This document shows positions 25,167 through 32,256 of a stretch of 64,000 bases of DNA, in pieces; positions within the stretch are counted from its first letter, which is position 1, and each line of letters opens with the position of its first letter. The notes beneath the pieces were generated by a model. That model had not been told where the DNA came from. It saw nothing but the letters and a program-made list of their open reading frames with translations, and searched no databases. This DNA is from Actinophytocola sp963825445. Lineage in GTDB: Bacteria; Actinomycetota; Actinomycetes; Mycobacteriales; Pseudonocardiaceae. The position numbers and the translations under genes were made by a program. The stretch lies in the NCBI GenBank assembly GCA_963825445.1, contig CAWGTM010000019.1, positions 196,493 through 260,492 on the forward strand, read 5' to 3'.

Positions 25167-26285
25167 TCAAGTGTCGAGGGCCTTGGCCAGCACGTTGTCC
25201 AGCGACCACAGCATCGCCGGGTCGCCGCCGAGCACCGGCAGCATGCGGGTGGCGTGGTCGCGCAGCGCGGTGTCGTAGTCCCAGGTCCGCTCGATCAGTC
25301 GCTCGGCCCCGGACACGATCTCCTCGAGGTCCACCTCGATCCGCGCCCGGCTCATGGACGGCATCCGCTCGCCGTCGTCCTCGACGCTCGGCGGGTCGGG
25401 CTCGAACAACCTGTAGGCCGGGAAACGGTCGATGTCGGGGATCACCGTGTAGAACGGGACGCCGTTGAAGAAGTACTCCGGCCACCGGTTGCCGCCGATG
25501 GTCAGCCACGGCGTGCCGAACGCGAGCGCGATCATGCTGAACCCGGAGTGTGGCGACACGAGCACGTCGCAGGCGTTGACCGCCGCGACCTGGTCCAGCA
25601 GCGGCGCGTCGACCACGTCCACCGACCTCGGCATGGCCGCCAGCAGCTGGTCCAGTTCGCCGCGGCTGAAGGTGGTGCTCGTGCGGTCGTCCTCGCGCAC
25701 CTTGCCGACCAGGCAGAACGTGGCGTCCGGGTAGCGGCGCAGCAGGGCCGCGATGATCAGCTCCCAGGACCGGACCGACGGGTAGAACGAGCGGGCCGCG
25801 CTGCCGCCGGGCAGGATCGCGATCCGCGGGCCGTCGCTCGTCTCGGCGACCCGGTGCTCGGGGGGCAGCGTGAGCCGGAGGTGCTCGCCCGGCGCGTAGC
25901 TCGGCGGCAGCTTGAACCCCGTGAGCCCCCTCCCCTGCCGCGCCTCCAGCTCGCCGACGGCCTCGTGGTGCGCGGCCAGTCCCGGAAACAGCTGCTGCTG
26001 GCCGGGATCCACGCTGCGCGCGTCGGAGACGATCCAGTCCCAGGTGGACGGAAGGCCGGCCAGGTCGGGTTTCGGGTCGGCGTCGAACAGGTCCACCCCG
26101 ATGGGGTAGGTCCGCTCGACGAACGGCGCGAGTGCCGCCAGTTCGGTCGCCGTCCTCGCGTTGAGCGCGAGGGAGATGCGCCTGGTCGGGTCGGCCACGT
26201 GATAGCCGTGCGCGTAATGCAGCGCCTCGATCACGTGACCGACCTGCTGGGCGTAGACGAAGTTGACGAGAAGTGAGTCACCCAC
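25167..26285 (-). CDS. GT-B-fold glycosyltransferase-like protein (heptosyltransferase/GT9-like)
   Basis: A 372-residue two-domain protein resembling ADP-heptose/GT9-type transferases. The nucleotide-binding half contains IAILPGGSAARSFYPSVRSW and ACDVLVSPHSGFSMIALAFGTPWLTIGG. No signal peptide. The GTG at 26285 is chosen because the DNA around it is nearly identical to the start region of the NTF2-like gene at 28530, where the start is ATG. Gram-positive relatives act in secondary-metabolite or envelope glycosylation; neither donor nor acceptor can be deduced. Confidence 0.68.
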   Translation of the reverse strand: MGDSLLVNFVYAQQVGHVIEALHYAHGYHVADPTRRISLALNARTATELAALAPFVERTYPIGVDLFDADPKPDLAGLPSTWDWIVSDARSVDPGQQQLFPGLAAHHEAVGELEARQGRGLTGFKLPPSYAPGEHLRLTLPPEHRVAETSDGPRIAILPGGSAARSFYPSVRSWELIIAALLRRYPDATFCLVGKVREDDRTSTTFSRGELDQLLAAMPRSVDVVDAPLLDQVAAVNACDVLVSPHSGFSMIALAFGTPWLTIGGNRWPEYFFNGVPFYTVIPDIDRFPAYRLFEPDPPSVEDDGERMPSMSRARIEVDLEEIVSGAERLIERTWDYDTALRDHATRMLPVLGGDPAMLWSLDNVLAKALDT

Positions 26286-26334
26286 GGGGAGGAGACTGGC
26301 GTGGCCGGGCGGGCCGGGCAACCCGGTTTCAGCC
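26262..26334 (-). repeat. Duplicated promoter/start-region segment, copy A
   Basis: About 73 bp closely matching 28507-28579. Exact shared blocks include GTTGACGAGAAGTGAGTC, GAGACTGGCGT, GGGCAA and TTTCAGC (plus-strand reading). It covers the first eight codons (M-G/A-D-S-L-L-V-N), the start codon and about 50 bp upstream of the glycosyltransferase-like gene. A possible promoter in both copies is TTGCCC, 17-18 bp, CAGTCT. Confidence 0.7.
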
Positions 26335-26483
26335 GGACTCCAGACGTTCGGCGTCGAGCGGCTCGCCGCCAGGCTTTGGTGACGTGGGGCCGCGGTCTGG
26401 CTCTCCAGCTCGAGTGAGGTCGACCGCGACGCTGGCGACGCGGGGAACCACGACAGGGCGGCGGAGGACAGGGATGCGGGGAC

Positions 26484-26506
26484 ACGCTAACCCCATCCAC
26501 CGACAA
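26484..26506 (-). promoter_or_regulatory. PafBC-type DNA-damage promoter motif
   Basis: On the minus strand TTGTCGGTG (26506-26498), 8 nt, TAGCGT (26489-26484): a full match to TTGTCRGTG-N8-TANNNT. It points towards the glycosyltransferase-like gene, about 200 bp away. Confidence 0.65.
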
Positions 26507-26532
26507 AACCGGTCCGGGGACCCCTGGCATCA

Positions 26533-26555
26533 ATCCTAGTGGACGGCACCGACAG
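26533..26555 (-). promoter_or_regulatory. Second PafBC-type promoter motif in tandem
   Basis: On the minus strand CTGTCGGTG (26555-26547), 8 nt, TAGGAT (26538-26533). It differs from the consensus only in the first, less conserved base and lies 49 bp upstream of the other copy in the same orientation. Confidence 0.6.
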
Positions 26556-26662
26556 TTTTCGGTGCGTCGGCCGCGCGGCTGTGGATGGTTCAGTGCGCGG
26601 GGCGGCGGAGATGGGAAGCGCTCGGCCCGTCACCTCGACCAGAGCAGCGGTGCCGCCAACTC

Positions 26663-27574
26663 TCAGACGTTCTCCTTCGCGAGTGCCTCGCGGACGGACG
26701 GGGCGATCTCCTGGGCCCAGCGGGCCAGGGTGGTCATCGCCGGGGCGCCGTGGCCGGCGGCGAAGAGTGTGAAGCCCGACGCGCCGTGGTCCAGCACGGC
26801 TCCCGTCAGTTCCTCGACCCACTGCTCGACGGAGCCGCCGATCCACCTGCCGTCGCCGTCACGGGTGGCGGGCAGCGGCCGGTCGGTGATGTGTCCGGGA
26901 AGGTTGAAGACCGTGCGGATCTCGCGCGGATCGCGGCCCACGGCGGCCGCCGCGTCGTCGATGACCGGTCGCGACGTCCGGTACCGCTCGCTGCGCCAGT
27001 CCGCCGCGTGGCCGGGGATCCAACCGTCGGCCACCCGGCCGGTGGCCGCCAGGGACTTGGGACCGACCGATCCCGTCCACACCGGGGGCGCGGCCACGGG
27101 AGCCGGCTCGATCTCGTCCACCTGGTAGTAGCGGCCCCGGTAGGTGACCGGCGGGCCGCCGCCCGACAGCATCCTGATCAGGACGATCGCCTCCTCGAAG
27201 GCGTCCACGGCCTCTCCTGGCGACAGCCGAGGCACTCCCAGGTCGGAGATGCGATCCCACAGCCCACCCGCGCCCATGCCGAGCACGATGCGGCCGCCCG
27301 ACAGCGCCGACAGCGACGTCACCATCCGAGCCAGCAGCGGAGCGGGCCGGGTCGGCAGGTTGGTGACGTTGGCGAAGCCGGAGATGCGCCGCGTGCCTCC
27401 GAGGAGGAATCCGAGGGAGGCGTACGCGTCCAGGCGTCCGCCGATGTAGGGATGGTCCGGCAGCGAGAAGAGGTCGAGCCCGTCGCGGTCGGCCTGGTGA
27501 ACCATGCGCATCAACTCCGACACGTCGTCGATGCCGGAATGCGCGCCGAAGCCGAAGGTGACCGTAGGAATCAT
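26663..27574 (-). CDS. LLM-class (luciferase-like, F420/FMN) oxidoreductase
   Basis: A 303-residue TIM-barrel flavin/F420 oxidoreductase. Typical blocks are TFGFGAHSGIDDVSELM, GRLDAYASLGFL, ISGFANVTNLPTRPAPLLARM, SGGRIVLGMGAG and PPVWTGSVGPKSL. The substrate is unknown. ATG 27574 and ATG 27589 are both possible. A TACTAT -10 box (27619-27624) lies between two identical palindromes, so the gene should be shut off by the MarR protein encoded upstream on the same strand. Confidence 0.87.
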   Translation of the reverse strand: MIPTVTFGFGAHSGIDDVSELMRMVHQADRDGLDLFSLPDHPYIGGRLDAYASLGFLLGGTRRISGFANVTNLPTRPAPLLARMVTSLSALSGGRIVLGMGAGGLWDRISDLGVPRLSPGEAVDAFEEAIVLIRMLSGGGPPVTYRGRYYQVDEIEPAPVAAPPVWTGSVGPKSLAATGRVADGWIPGHAADWRSERYRTSRPVIDDAAAAVGRDPREIRTVFNLPGHITDRPLPATRDGDGRWIGGSVEQWVEELTGAVLDHGASGFTLFAAGHGAPAMTTLARWAQEIAPSVREALAKENV

Positions 27575-27602
27575 AGTGGACGCCCCCATGACAAGAGTTG
27601 CA

Positions 27603-27639
27603 GTTCGTATCACGAACCATAGTAGTTCGTGATACGAAC
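27603..27639. promoter_or_regulatory. Two MarR operators around the LLM-gene promoter
   Basis: GTTCGT-ATC-ACGAAC (27603-27617) and GTTCGT-GAT-ACGAAC (27625-27639), centres 22 bp apart, on the same face of the helix. Between them, on the minus strand, TACTAT (27624-27619) is a good -10 box. A third copy lies upstream of the marR gene. Confidence 0.8.
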
Positions 27640-27660
27640 TTCAACTCTGAGGAGCGGCCG

Positions 27661-28116
27661 TCAGCCGGGCTCCAGAAACACCGCCGGAACCTTGTTGTCC
27701 AGCACGACCCTACTGAGAAGTCCGGCGAGAGTGTCGCGTTCGGCGTCGGCGAGCCCCGCGGTCAGCCGCTCCACGCGCCGGCAGGTCTCGGCGTAGAAGT
27801 CCGCCGCGAGGCCACTGCCCCGCCGCGTGAGCACGACCCGCACCGCGCGTGAGTCGTGGGAGTCCGAGGTGCGCTCGACCAGTCCGTTGCGCTCACTGCG
27901 GTCGACCAGGCCGGTCAGGCTCGACTTCGCCAACCCCAGCGTCGCGCCCAGTTCACTCATGCCGTACGACTGTGCCATCAGCACGCACAGCAACTGGCCC
28001 TGCTGCGAGGTGAGGCCGTACTGCCGGGCGGACTCGGCGTACACCGCGTTCACCAGGAAAGCGGACCGCACCAGCGCCGCCACGGCCCCGAGTTGGCCAT
28101 CATCATGCTCAACCAC
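27661..28116 (-). CDS. MarR-family repressor
   Basis: A 151-residue winged-helix regulator. The DNA-binding part spans about 40-105 (QGQLLCVLMAQSYGMSELGATLGLAKSSLTGLVDRSE and a wing with DSHDSRAVRVVLTRRG). GTG 28116 is the start: TATCCT (28128-28123) lies 6 nt upstream, so the mRNA is leaderless. A copy of its presumed operator GTTCGT-N3-ACGAAC overlaps its own upstream region, and two more lie before the LLM gene, which defines a small regulon of repressor plus oxidoreductase. Confidence 0.87.
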   Translation of the reverse strand: MVEHDDGQLGAVAALVRSAFLVNAVYAESARQYGLTSQQGQLLCVLMAQSYGMSELGATLGLAKSSLTGLVDRSERNGLVERTSDSHDSRAVRVVLTRRGSGLAADFYAETCRRVERLTAGLADAERDTLAGLLSRVVLDNKVPAVFLEPG

Positions 28117-28122
28117 CCGGCC

Positions 28123-28153
28123 AGGATAACAGTCGATAATTCGTGGGACGAAC
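28123..28153 (-). promoter_or_regulatory. Promoter and MarR operator of the marR gene
   Basis: TATCCT (28128-28123) is the -10 box. ATTCGT-GGG-ACGAAC (28139-28153) is the third copy of the operator with one arm base changed; its last base touches the stop codon of the NTF2-like gene. Confidence 0.7.
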
Positions 28154-28530
28154 TACCGCAGTCGCGTGTTCTGGTCGTGTACGAGCAACCAGCCCGCGGG
28201 CTCCTTCGTGAAGACCAGGCTCACGACAGTGCGGGCGTGGATGGGCGCGCCGTCCCCGTCGACGTCGCGATAGTCGGCCTCGTAGACCGCCACCAGCGTC
28301 CCCGCGGTCTCGACCAGGGAAACCTGGCGCATCTCCTGCGTCCAGTCGAGGTCGGCGAACCAGTCACGGTGGAAGCCCTCGACCGCCTGCCGCCCCTCGA
28401 GACGGTTGCCGTTGGGCAGAACGACGATCACATCGTCGTGGATCGTCGCGGAGTACGCATCGAGGTCGCGTTCGGCGATGGCCGACAGGTGGGCCTCGAG
28501 TACCGAGTTGACGAGAAGTGAGTCGGCCAT
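28153..28530 (-). CDS. NTF2-like/SnoaL-type protein (SgcJ/EcaC group)
   Basis: A 125-residue small alpha+beta-barrel protein (EAHLSAIAERDLDAYSATIHDD, NGNRLEGRQAVEGFHRDWF, VVSLVFTKEPAGWLLVHDQN). Family members range from polyketide cyclases to ketosteroid isomerases, and many have no known activity. The ATG at 28530 lies in a DNA segment nearly identical to the start region of the glycosyltransferase-like gene 2.2 kb away, which suggests shared control. It lies 43 bp after the AlkZ-like stop on the same strand. Confidence 0.83.
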   Translation of the reverse strand: MADSLLVNSVLEAHLSAIAERDLDAYSATIHDDVIVVLPNGNRLEGRQAVEGFHRDWFADLDWTQEMRQVSLVETAGTLVAVYEADYRDVDGDGAPIHARTVVSLVFTKEPAGWLLVHDQNTRLR

Positions 28531-28579
28531 GGCGAGAGACTGGCGTAGCGGACCGGATCCGGGCAAACCGATTTCAGCG
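28507..28579 (-). repeat. Duplicated promoter/start-region segment, copy B
   Basis: The match to 26262-26334. Here it runs from codon 8 of the NTF2-like gene back through its ATG to the stop codon of the AlkZ-like gene (28574-28576). Confidence 0.7.
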
Positions 28580-29659
28580 GGGCAGCACCACGGTCCGGGT
28601 GTCGGAGGTGGCGGCCGCGAAGGCCAGCAACCGGTCGGCCTCCGCGGCGACCGCGTCGCGATCGGCCCGCGGCAGGCGCTCGAACAGGTCGACCGACAGG
28701 GTGGCCCGGCCCTTGTCCCAGCGGAGCTTCCACGTGCCGCGCACCGTTCCGTCGACCAGCACGGTGGCCGCCACCATGGCGCCGACGCAGACCCGCCTGC
28801 GGTACTCGTCGCTCATCACCCGGGTGCGGTCGGTGTAGGCGACCATGAGGTTGTCGAACTCCGGCAGCAGCCGCACGGGCGCCGGCGTGTCGGGATCGGG
28901 ACAGGTCATGCCCGGCAGGTCGTACAGCGTCCGACCGTCCACATCGGACACCACGGACAGGTCGAGCGTCGGGACCACCTCGGCGAGCCCCGTCACGCCC
29001 GACCACGCCTGCAGGTCCGCCACCGAGGCCGGCCCGTACGCCGCGAGATACCGCCGCACCAGCGTTTCCGGTTCCGGCTCGGCCGCGACCGGCGCACCGA
29101 GCCAGTCGTCGGCCAGCACGAACGGCGTGGCCCCGCCCCGGCGCCACAGCCCGTTGGGTGGCGGGTGCAGCACCGGCACGAGCGCCTGCACCGACCACGC
29201 GAGGGCGTCGGCCTCGAACTCCGGCCACCGCCGCGCGAGCCGGTCGCGCAGCGCCGGCCGGGTGATCGGCCCGTCGGCCAGCAGGTCACGGCCGACCTTC
29301 GTCAGCTCCGCCAGGTCCAGGCCCGCCGTCACCCGACCCCACGCCGCCTGCCGGCTCCGCGCCAGCGTCGGCGCCGTGAGGGCGCGCAGCCACGGATAGT
29401 CGGCCGCCCGCACCAGGTGCTGGGTGCCGCGCAGCGTCGAGCCGCGCACGATCTGTCGGTCGTGCTGCCGGTCGGCCAGGTCGTCGAGGCGGAAGTCCGC
29501 GAGCCGGGTCCACAGGCCGAGGTAGGGCGCGTTCGCGTACTGCGCCTGCAACCCGACCAGCCGCTCGACCGCGTCCATGGTGGACAGGTCGGACCGGCGC
29601 AGCAGCAGCTGCCGGTCGAGGGTGGCGCGGTTCAGGCCGCGCCGGTCCAACACCGTCAT
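28574..29659 (-). CDS. Second AlkZ-like DNA glycosylase (HTH_42 family)
   Basis: A 361-residue paralogue of the protein at 14183, with Gln38-x-Gln40 at the same positions (GLQAQ) and the same blocks (RGTQHLVRAADYP, VRLLPEFDNLMVAYTDRTRV, VRGTWKLRWDKG). The frame stays open far upstream into the epoxide hydrolase gene, but the real start is ATG 29659 (MTVLDRRGLNRATLD), aligned with the paralogue. It follows the epoxide hydrolase by 14 bp and is probably co-transcribed with it. No PafBC motif is visible directly upstream, unlike the first copy. Confidence 0.84.
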   Translation of the reverse strand: MTVLDRRGLNRATLDRQLLLRRSDLSTMDAVERLVGLQAQYANAPYLGLWTRLADFRLDDLADRQHDRQIVRGSTLRGTQHLVRAADYPWLRALTAPTLARSRQAAWGRVTAGLDLAELTKVGRDLLADGPITRPALRDRLARRWPEFEADALAWSVQALVPVLHPPPNGLWRRGGATPFVLADDWLGAPVAAEPEPETLVRRYLAAYGPASVADLQAWSGVTGLAEVVPTLDLSVVSDVDGRTLYDLPGMTCPDPDTPAPVRLLPEFDNLMVAYTDRTRVMSDEYRRRVCVGAMVAATVLVDGTVRGTWKLRWDKGRATLSVDLFERLPRADRDAVAAEADRLLAFAAATSDTRTVVLPR

Positions 29660-29673
29660 GGTCGTCCCCCGGT

Positions 29674-30813
29674 TCAGCGGTACTCGGCGAAGAACGTGCG
29701 CAGGTCGCCGGCAAGCAGGTCCGGCACCTCGAGGCCCGGGAAGTGGCCGCCGCGGTCGAACTCCGACCAGTGCGCCACCGAGCCGGTCGGGTCCTGCCGC
29801 GAGCGGATGGTCAGGTCGCCGGCGAACACCGCCACCCCCATGGGCGCGGGCCCCGCGGCGATCGTGCCGGCGTCGCCCGCCTGCTCGACGAACGCGCGGA
29901 ACGCCTGCATGCCCTCGTAGGTGAAGTGCGCCGACGACGCGCCCGACGCGGTGAACCAGTAGATGCTCAGGTGCGTGAGGAGCTGGTCGAGATCCACGGC
30001 GTCCTGCGGGAGCTTGGCCGCCGGGTCGGTCCACTCGGCGAACTTCTCCACCACCCACGCGAGCTGAGCGACCGGCGAGTCGGTGAGCCCGTAGCCCAGG
30101 GTCTGCGGGCGGGTGGACTGGACGTGCAGGTAGCCGAGCCCGTCGGTCTGCATGCGGTTGAACCGTTCCGCGCGGTCCAGGTCCATTCCGGACAGTCCGG
30201 CGGTGTCGACCGGCGGGCCGAACGGGTAGGCGGCCGGCCCGTTGATGTGCACGGCCGTCACCCGCCCGGGCGCCACCATGGGCAGCATCCCCGCGATGCC
30301 CGAGCCGACGTCGCCGCCGTGGGCGCCGAACCGGTCGTAGCCCAGGCGGGTCATCAGCTCGGCGAACGCGCCGGCCACGCGGAACAGGTTGCCCCAGCCG
30401 GTTTCCCGCAGCGGGGTGGAGAAGCCGAAGCCGGGCAGCGACGGGATGACCACGTGGTACTCGTCGGTCAGCAGGGGGACGAGGTTGACCAGCTCGACGA
30501 ACGACCCCGGCCAGCCGTGCAGCAGGAGCAGCGGCAGCGCGTCCGGGTTGGTGGAGCGGACGTGGACGAAGTGGATGTCCTGGCCGTCGATCTCCGTGAC
30601 GAACTGCGGCAGCTCGTTGAGCTTCGCCTCCTGGGCACGCCAGTCGAAGCCGGTGCGCCAGTACTCGGCCAGCTCGCGGAGGTAGCCGACCGGCACCCCG
30701 CGCTCCCAACCGACGCCGGGCAGTTCGGCCGGCCAGCGGGTGTTCGCGAGACGGGCGTTGAGATCGTCGAGGGCGGCCTGCGGGATGTCGATGCGGAAGC
30801 TCTTGATGTTCAT
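29674..30813 (-). CDS. Epoxide hydrolase (EHN-type alpha/beta hydrolase)
   Basis: A 379-residue enzyme with the epoxide-hydrolase N-terminal domain (MNIKSFRIDIPQAALDDLNA) and an alpha/beta-hydrolase core. It has the oxyanion motif HGWPGS (about 100-105), the nucleophile Asp in AHGGDVGSG and the catalytic His in GGHFPGLE. Together these open epoxides to diols via an alkyl-enzyme ester. TAGCCT lies 6 nt before ATG 30813 (leaderless). Pairing with an AlkZ-like repair glycosylase would make sense if the cell meets epoxide-type genotoxins (inference). A WYL regulator is divergent. Confidence 0.88.
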   Translation of the reverse strand: MNIKSFRIDIPQAALDDLNARLANTRWPAELPGVGWERGVPVGYLRELAEYWRTGFDWRAQEAKLNELPQFVTEIDGQDIHFVHVRSTNPDALPLLLLHGWPGSFVELVNLVPLLTDEYHVVIPSLPGFGFSTPLRETGWGNLFRVAGAFAELMTRLGYDRFGAHGGDVGSGIAGMLPMVAPGRVTAVHINGPAAYPFGPPVDTAGLSGMDLDRAERFNRMQTDGLGYLHVQSTRPQTLGYGLTDSPVAQLAWVVEKFAEWTDPAAKLPQDAVDLDQLLTHLSIYWFTASGASSAHFTYEGMQAFRAFVEQAGDAGTIAAGPAPMGVAVFAGDLTIRSRQDPTGSVAHWSEFDRGGHFPGLEVPDLLAGDLRTFFAEYR

Positions 30814-30819
30814 AGGACC

Positions 30820-30853
30820 AGGCTAGGAAGCATTGCGGAAAGGTTCGTTCCGC
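30820..30853. promoter_or_regulatory. Promoter of the epoxide hydrolase operon and inverted repeat
   Basis: TAGCCT on the minus strand (30825-30820) lies 6 nt before the ATG. GCGGAA (30835-30840) and TTCCGC (30848-30853) form a perfect inverted repeat with a 7-bp centre, between the divergent WYL regulator and epoxide hydrolase genes. Confidence 0.6.
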
Positions 30854-30875
30854 GATCGGTGGCAGACTTGGATCC

Positions 30876-31850
30876 ATGTTGGAAACCTCGGCGCGCCTGC
30901 TCCGCCTGCTGTCGCTGCTGCAGACGAGGAGCGACTGGACGGGCCCGGCATTGGCGGAACGGCTGGGCGTGACCACTCGCACCATCCGCAACGACGTGGA
31001 GCGGCTGCGGAACCTCGGCTACCCGGTGGACGCCACCTCCGGGGTGGCGGGCGGCTACCGCCTCGGCGCGGGTGCCGCGCTGCCCCCGTTGCTCCTCGAC
31101 GACGAGGAGGCGGTGGCGGTCGCCGTGGGCCTGCGGACCGCGAGTTCGCTGACCGGCATCGCCGAGACGTCGGTGCGGGCGCTGGCGAAACTGGAACAGG
31201 TCCTGCCGTCGCGGCTGCGCGGGCGGGTGCGGGCGCTGGCCGTGGCGACCGTGGAGGTGCCCGGCCGGGGCCCGACGGTGGCGGCGGACATCCTCACGAC
31301 GTTGGCCGCCGTCTGCCGCGACCACGAACGCCTGCGGTTCGACTACGAGGGCTCGGAGTTCCCCCGCCACGTCGAACCCCACCGCCTGGCCCATGCGAGA
31401 GGCCGCTGGTACCTGGTGGCCTACGACCTCGACCGGGCCGACTGGCGAACGTTCCGAGTGGACAGGCTCACGCCGAAGATCCCGACCGGCCCACGGTTCA
31501 CGCCCCGCGAGCCACCGACGGGCGACCTCGCGTCCTATGTGGCCGCGAAGCTCGGCACGGCGACGTGGCGGTACCGGGCGGAGGTCCGGGTCCACGCCTC
31601 GGCCGCGGTCCTGGCGGCGCGGCTCCCGCCGGGCGTGGAGATCCTGGAGCCCGGCGAGGAGTCGTGCCTGGTGGCCGTCGGCTCGGACAACCCGGAGATG
31701 CTGGCCACCTACATCGGCCTGATGGGCGCCGACTTCGAGACGTCCGGGCCGCCGGAACTACTCGCCCACTTCGACGTCCTGGCCCGCCGGTACGCGGCCG
31801 CCGCGCGCGTCGTGCCGCCGGCGGGCGACGTCGTAGGCCGCCCGGAGTAG
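30876..31850 (+). CDS. HTH/WYL-domain regulator
   Basis: A 324-residue YafY-type regulator, paralogous to the one at 9585. The HTH (about 8-62, VTTRTIRNDVERLRNLGYPVD) is followed by the WYL domain (about 135-220, GRWYLVAYDLDRADWRTFRVDRL) and a C-terminal extension. It is divergent from the epoxide hydrolase/AlkZ unit and is its likely regulator. The 3' end overlaps the DUF6194 gene on the other strand by 93 bp. Confidence 0.86.
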   Translation: MLETSARLLRLLSLLQTRSDWTGPALAERLGVTTRTIRNDVERLRNLGYPVDATSGVAGGYRLGAGAALPPLLLDDEEAVAVAVGLRTASSLTGIAETSVRALAKLEQVLPSRLRGRVRALAVATVEVPGRGPTVAADILTTLAAVCRDHERLRFDYEGSEFPRHVEPHRLAHARGRWYLVAYDLDRADWRTFRVDRLTPKIPTGPRFTPREPPTGDLASYVAAKLGTATWRYRAEVRVHASAAVLAARLPPGVEILEPGEESCLVAVGSDNPEMLATYIGLMGADFETSGPPELLAHFDVLARRYAAAARVVPPAGDVVGRPE

Positions 31851-32228
31851 GTCGCGGGTGACGGCGTCGGTGCGCGGGCCGGGGTTCACGACGGCGAGCC
31901 ACTGGGCGGCGCCGTAGACGGGGTGGACCATGACCGTGTCGGTGGCGCTGGGGTCGACGTCGGCGGCGTGCGCGGCGAAGGCGTCCTTGCCGGGCGCCAT
32001 GTTCACCCGGAACGTGTCGGGCCGGTCGAGGCGGGAGTCCTCGTCGTCCGGGTAGTTCTTGGTGACGATCGTGGCGAAGGGCTGTCCTTGGGGGACGACG
32101 CCGGTCGGTGAGTAGTAGAAGAACGTGTCGCCCCAGGCGATCTCCGGTGTGCCGTCGCCGGGGCTCGGCCGGAGGATGAGGATTCCGTCGAAGCTCTCGA
32201 GGTAGTCGATGATCTCGTGGATGACCAT
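31758..32228 (-). CDS. DUF6194-family protein
   Basis: A 156-residue soluble protein (MVIHEIIDYLESFDGILILR, EIAWGDTFFYYSPTG, FATIVTKNYPDDEDS, RVNMAPGKDAF, HPVYGAAQWLAVVNPG) of a family seen in actinobacteria and without known function. It is convergent with and overlaps the WYL gene by 93 bp, and is divergent from a MerR regulator with 28 bp between starts. Confidence 0.8.
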   Translation of the reverse strand: MVIHEIIDYLESFDGILILRPSPGDGTPEIAWGDTFFYYSPTGVVPQGQPFATIVTKNYPDDEDSRLDRPDTFRVNMAPGKDAFAAHAADVDPSATDTVMVHPVYGAAQWLAVVNPGPRTDAVTRDLLRAAYDVARRRHDARGGRVPAGQDVEVGE

Positions 32229-32244
32229 GGTTCAAGCGTGGCAT

Positions 32245-32250
32245 TAAAGT
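32245..32250 (+). promoter_or_regulatory. Leaderless promoter of the MerR gene
   Basis: TAAAGT lies 6 nt before GTG 32257. Confidence 0.55.
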
Positions 32251-32256
32251 GCTTGT

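Larger units (their letters stand above)
26286..26662. other. Intergenic region holding two PafBC-type promoters but no gene
   Basis: No open frame here has a protein-like composition. It carries two minus-strand DNA-damage promoter motifs (listed separately), a 7-bp hairpin GCACCGA/TCGGTGC (26546-26565) and the upstream half of the duplicated start-region segment. The RNA from the two promoters would have an untranslated leader of about 200 nt before the glycosyltransferase-like gene, or could be a small RNA. Confidence 0.5.

Noticed and set aside
26231..26533. A protein-coding gene under the tandem damage promoters
   Set aside because: The frame is almost entirely Pro/Arg/Ser with no structure expected of a real protein and overlaps the start of the glycosyltransferase-like gene.
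14183..29659. A complete biosynthetic gene cluster for a genotoxin
   Set aside because: Repair, hydrolase and transport genes are present, but no polyketide, peptide or terpene synthase or other scaffold enzyme is seen in the window.
28574..30991. A single 805-residue protein covering AlkZ-like and upstream sequence
   Set aside because: The N-terminal 440 residues are out-of-frame translation of the epoxide hydrolase gene; the true start is ATG 29659.
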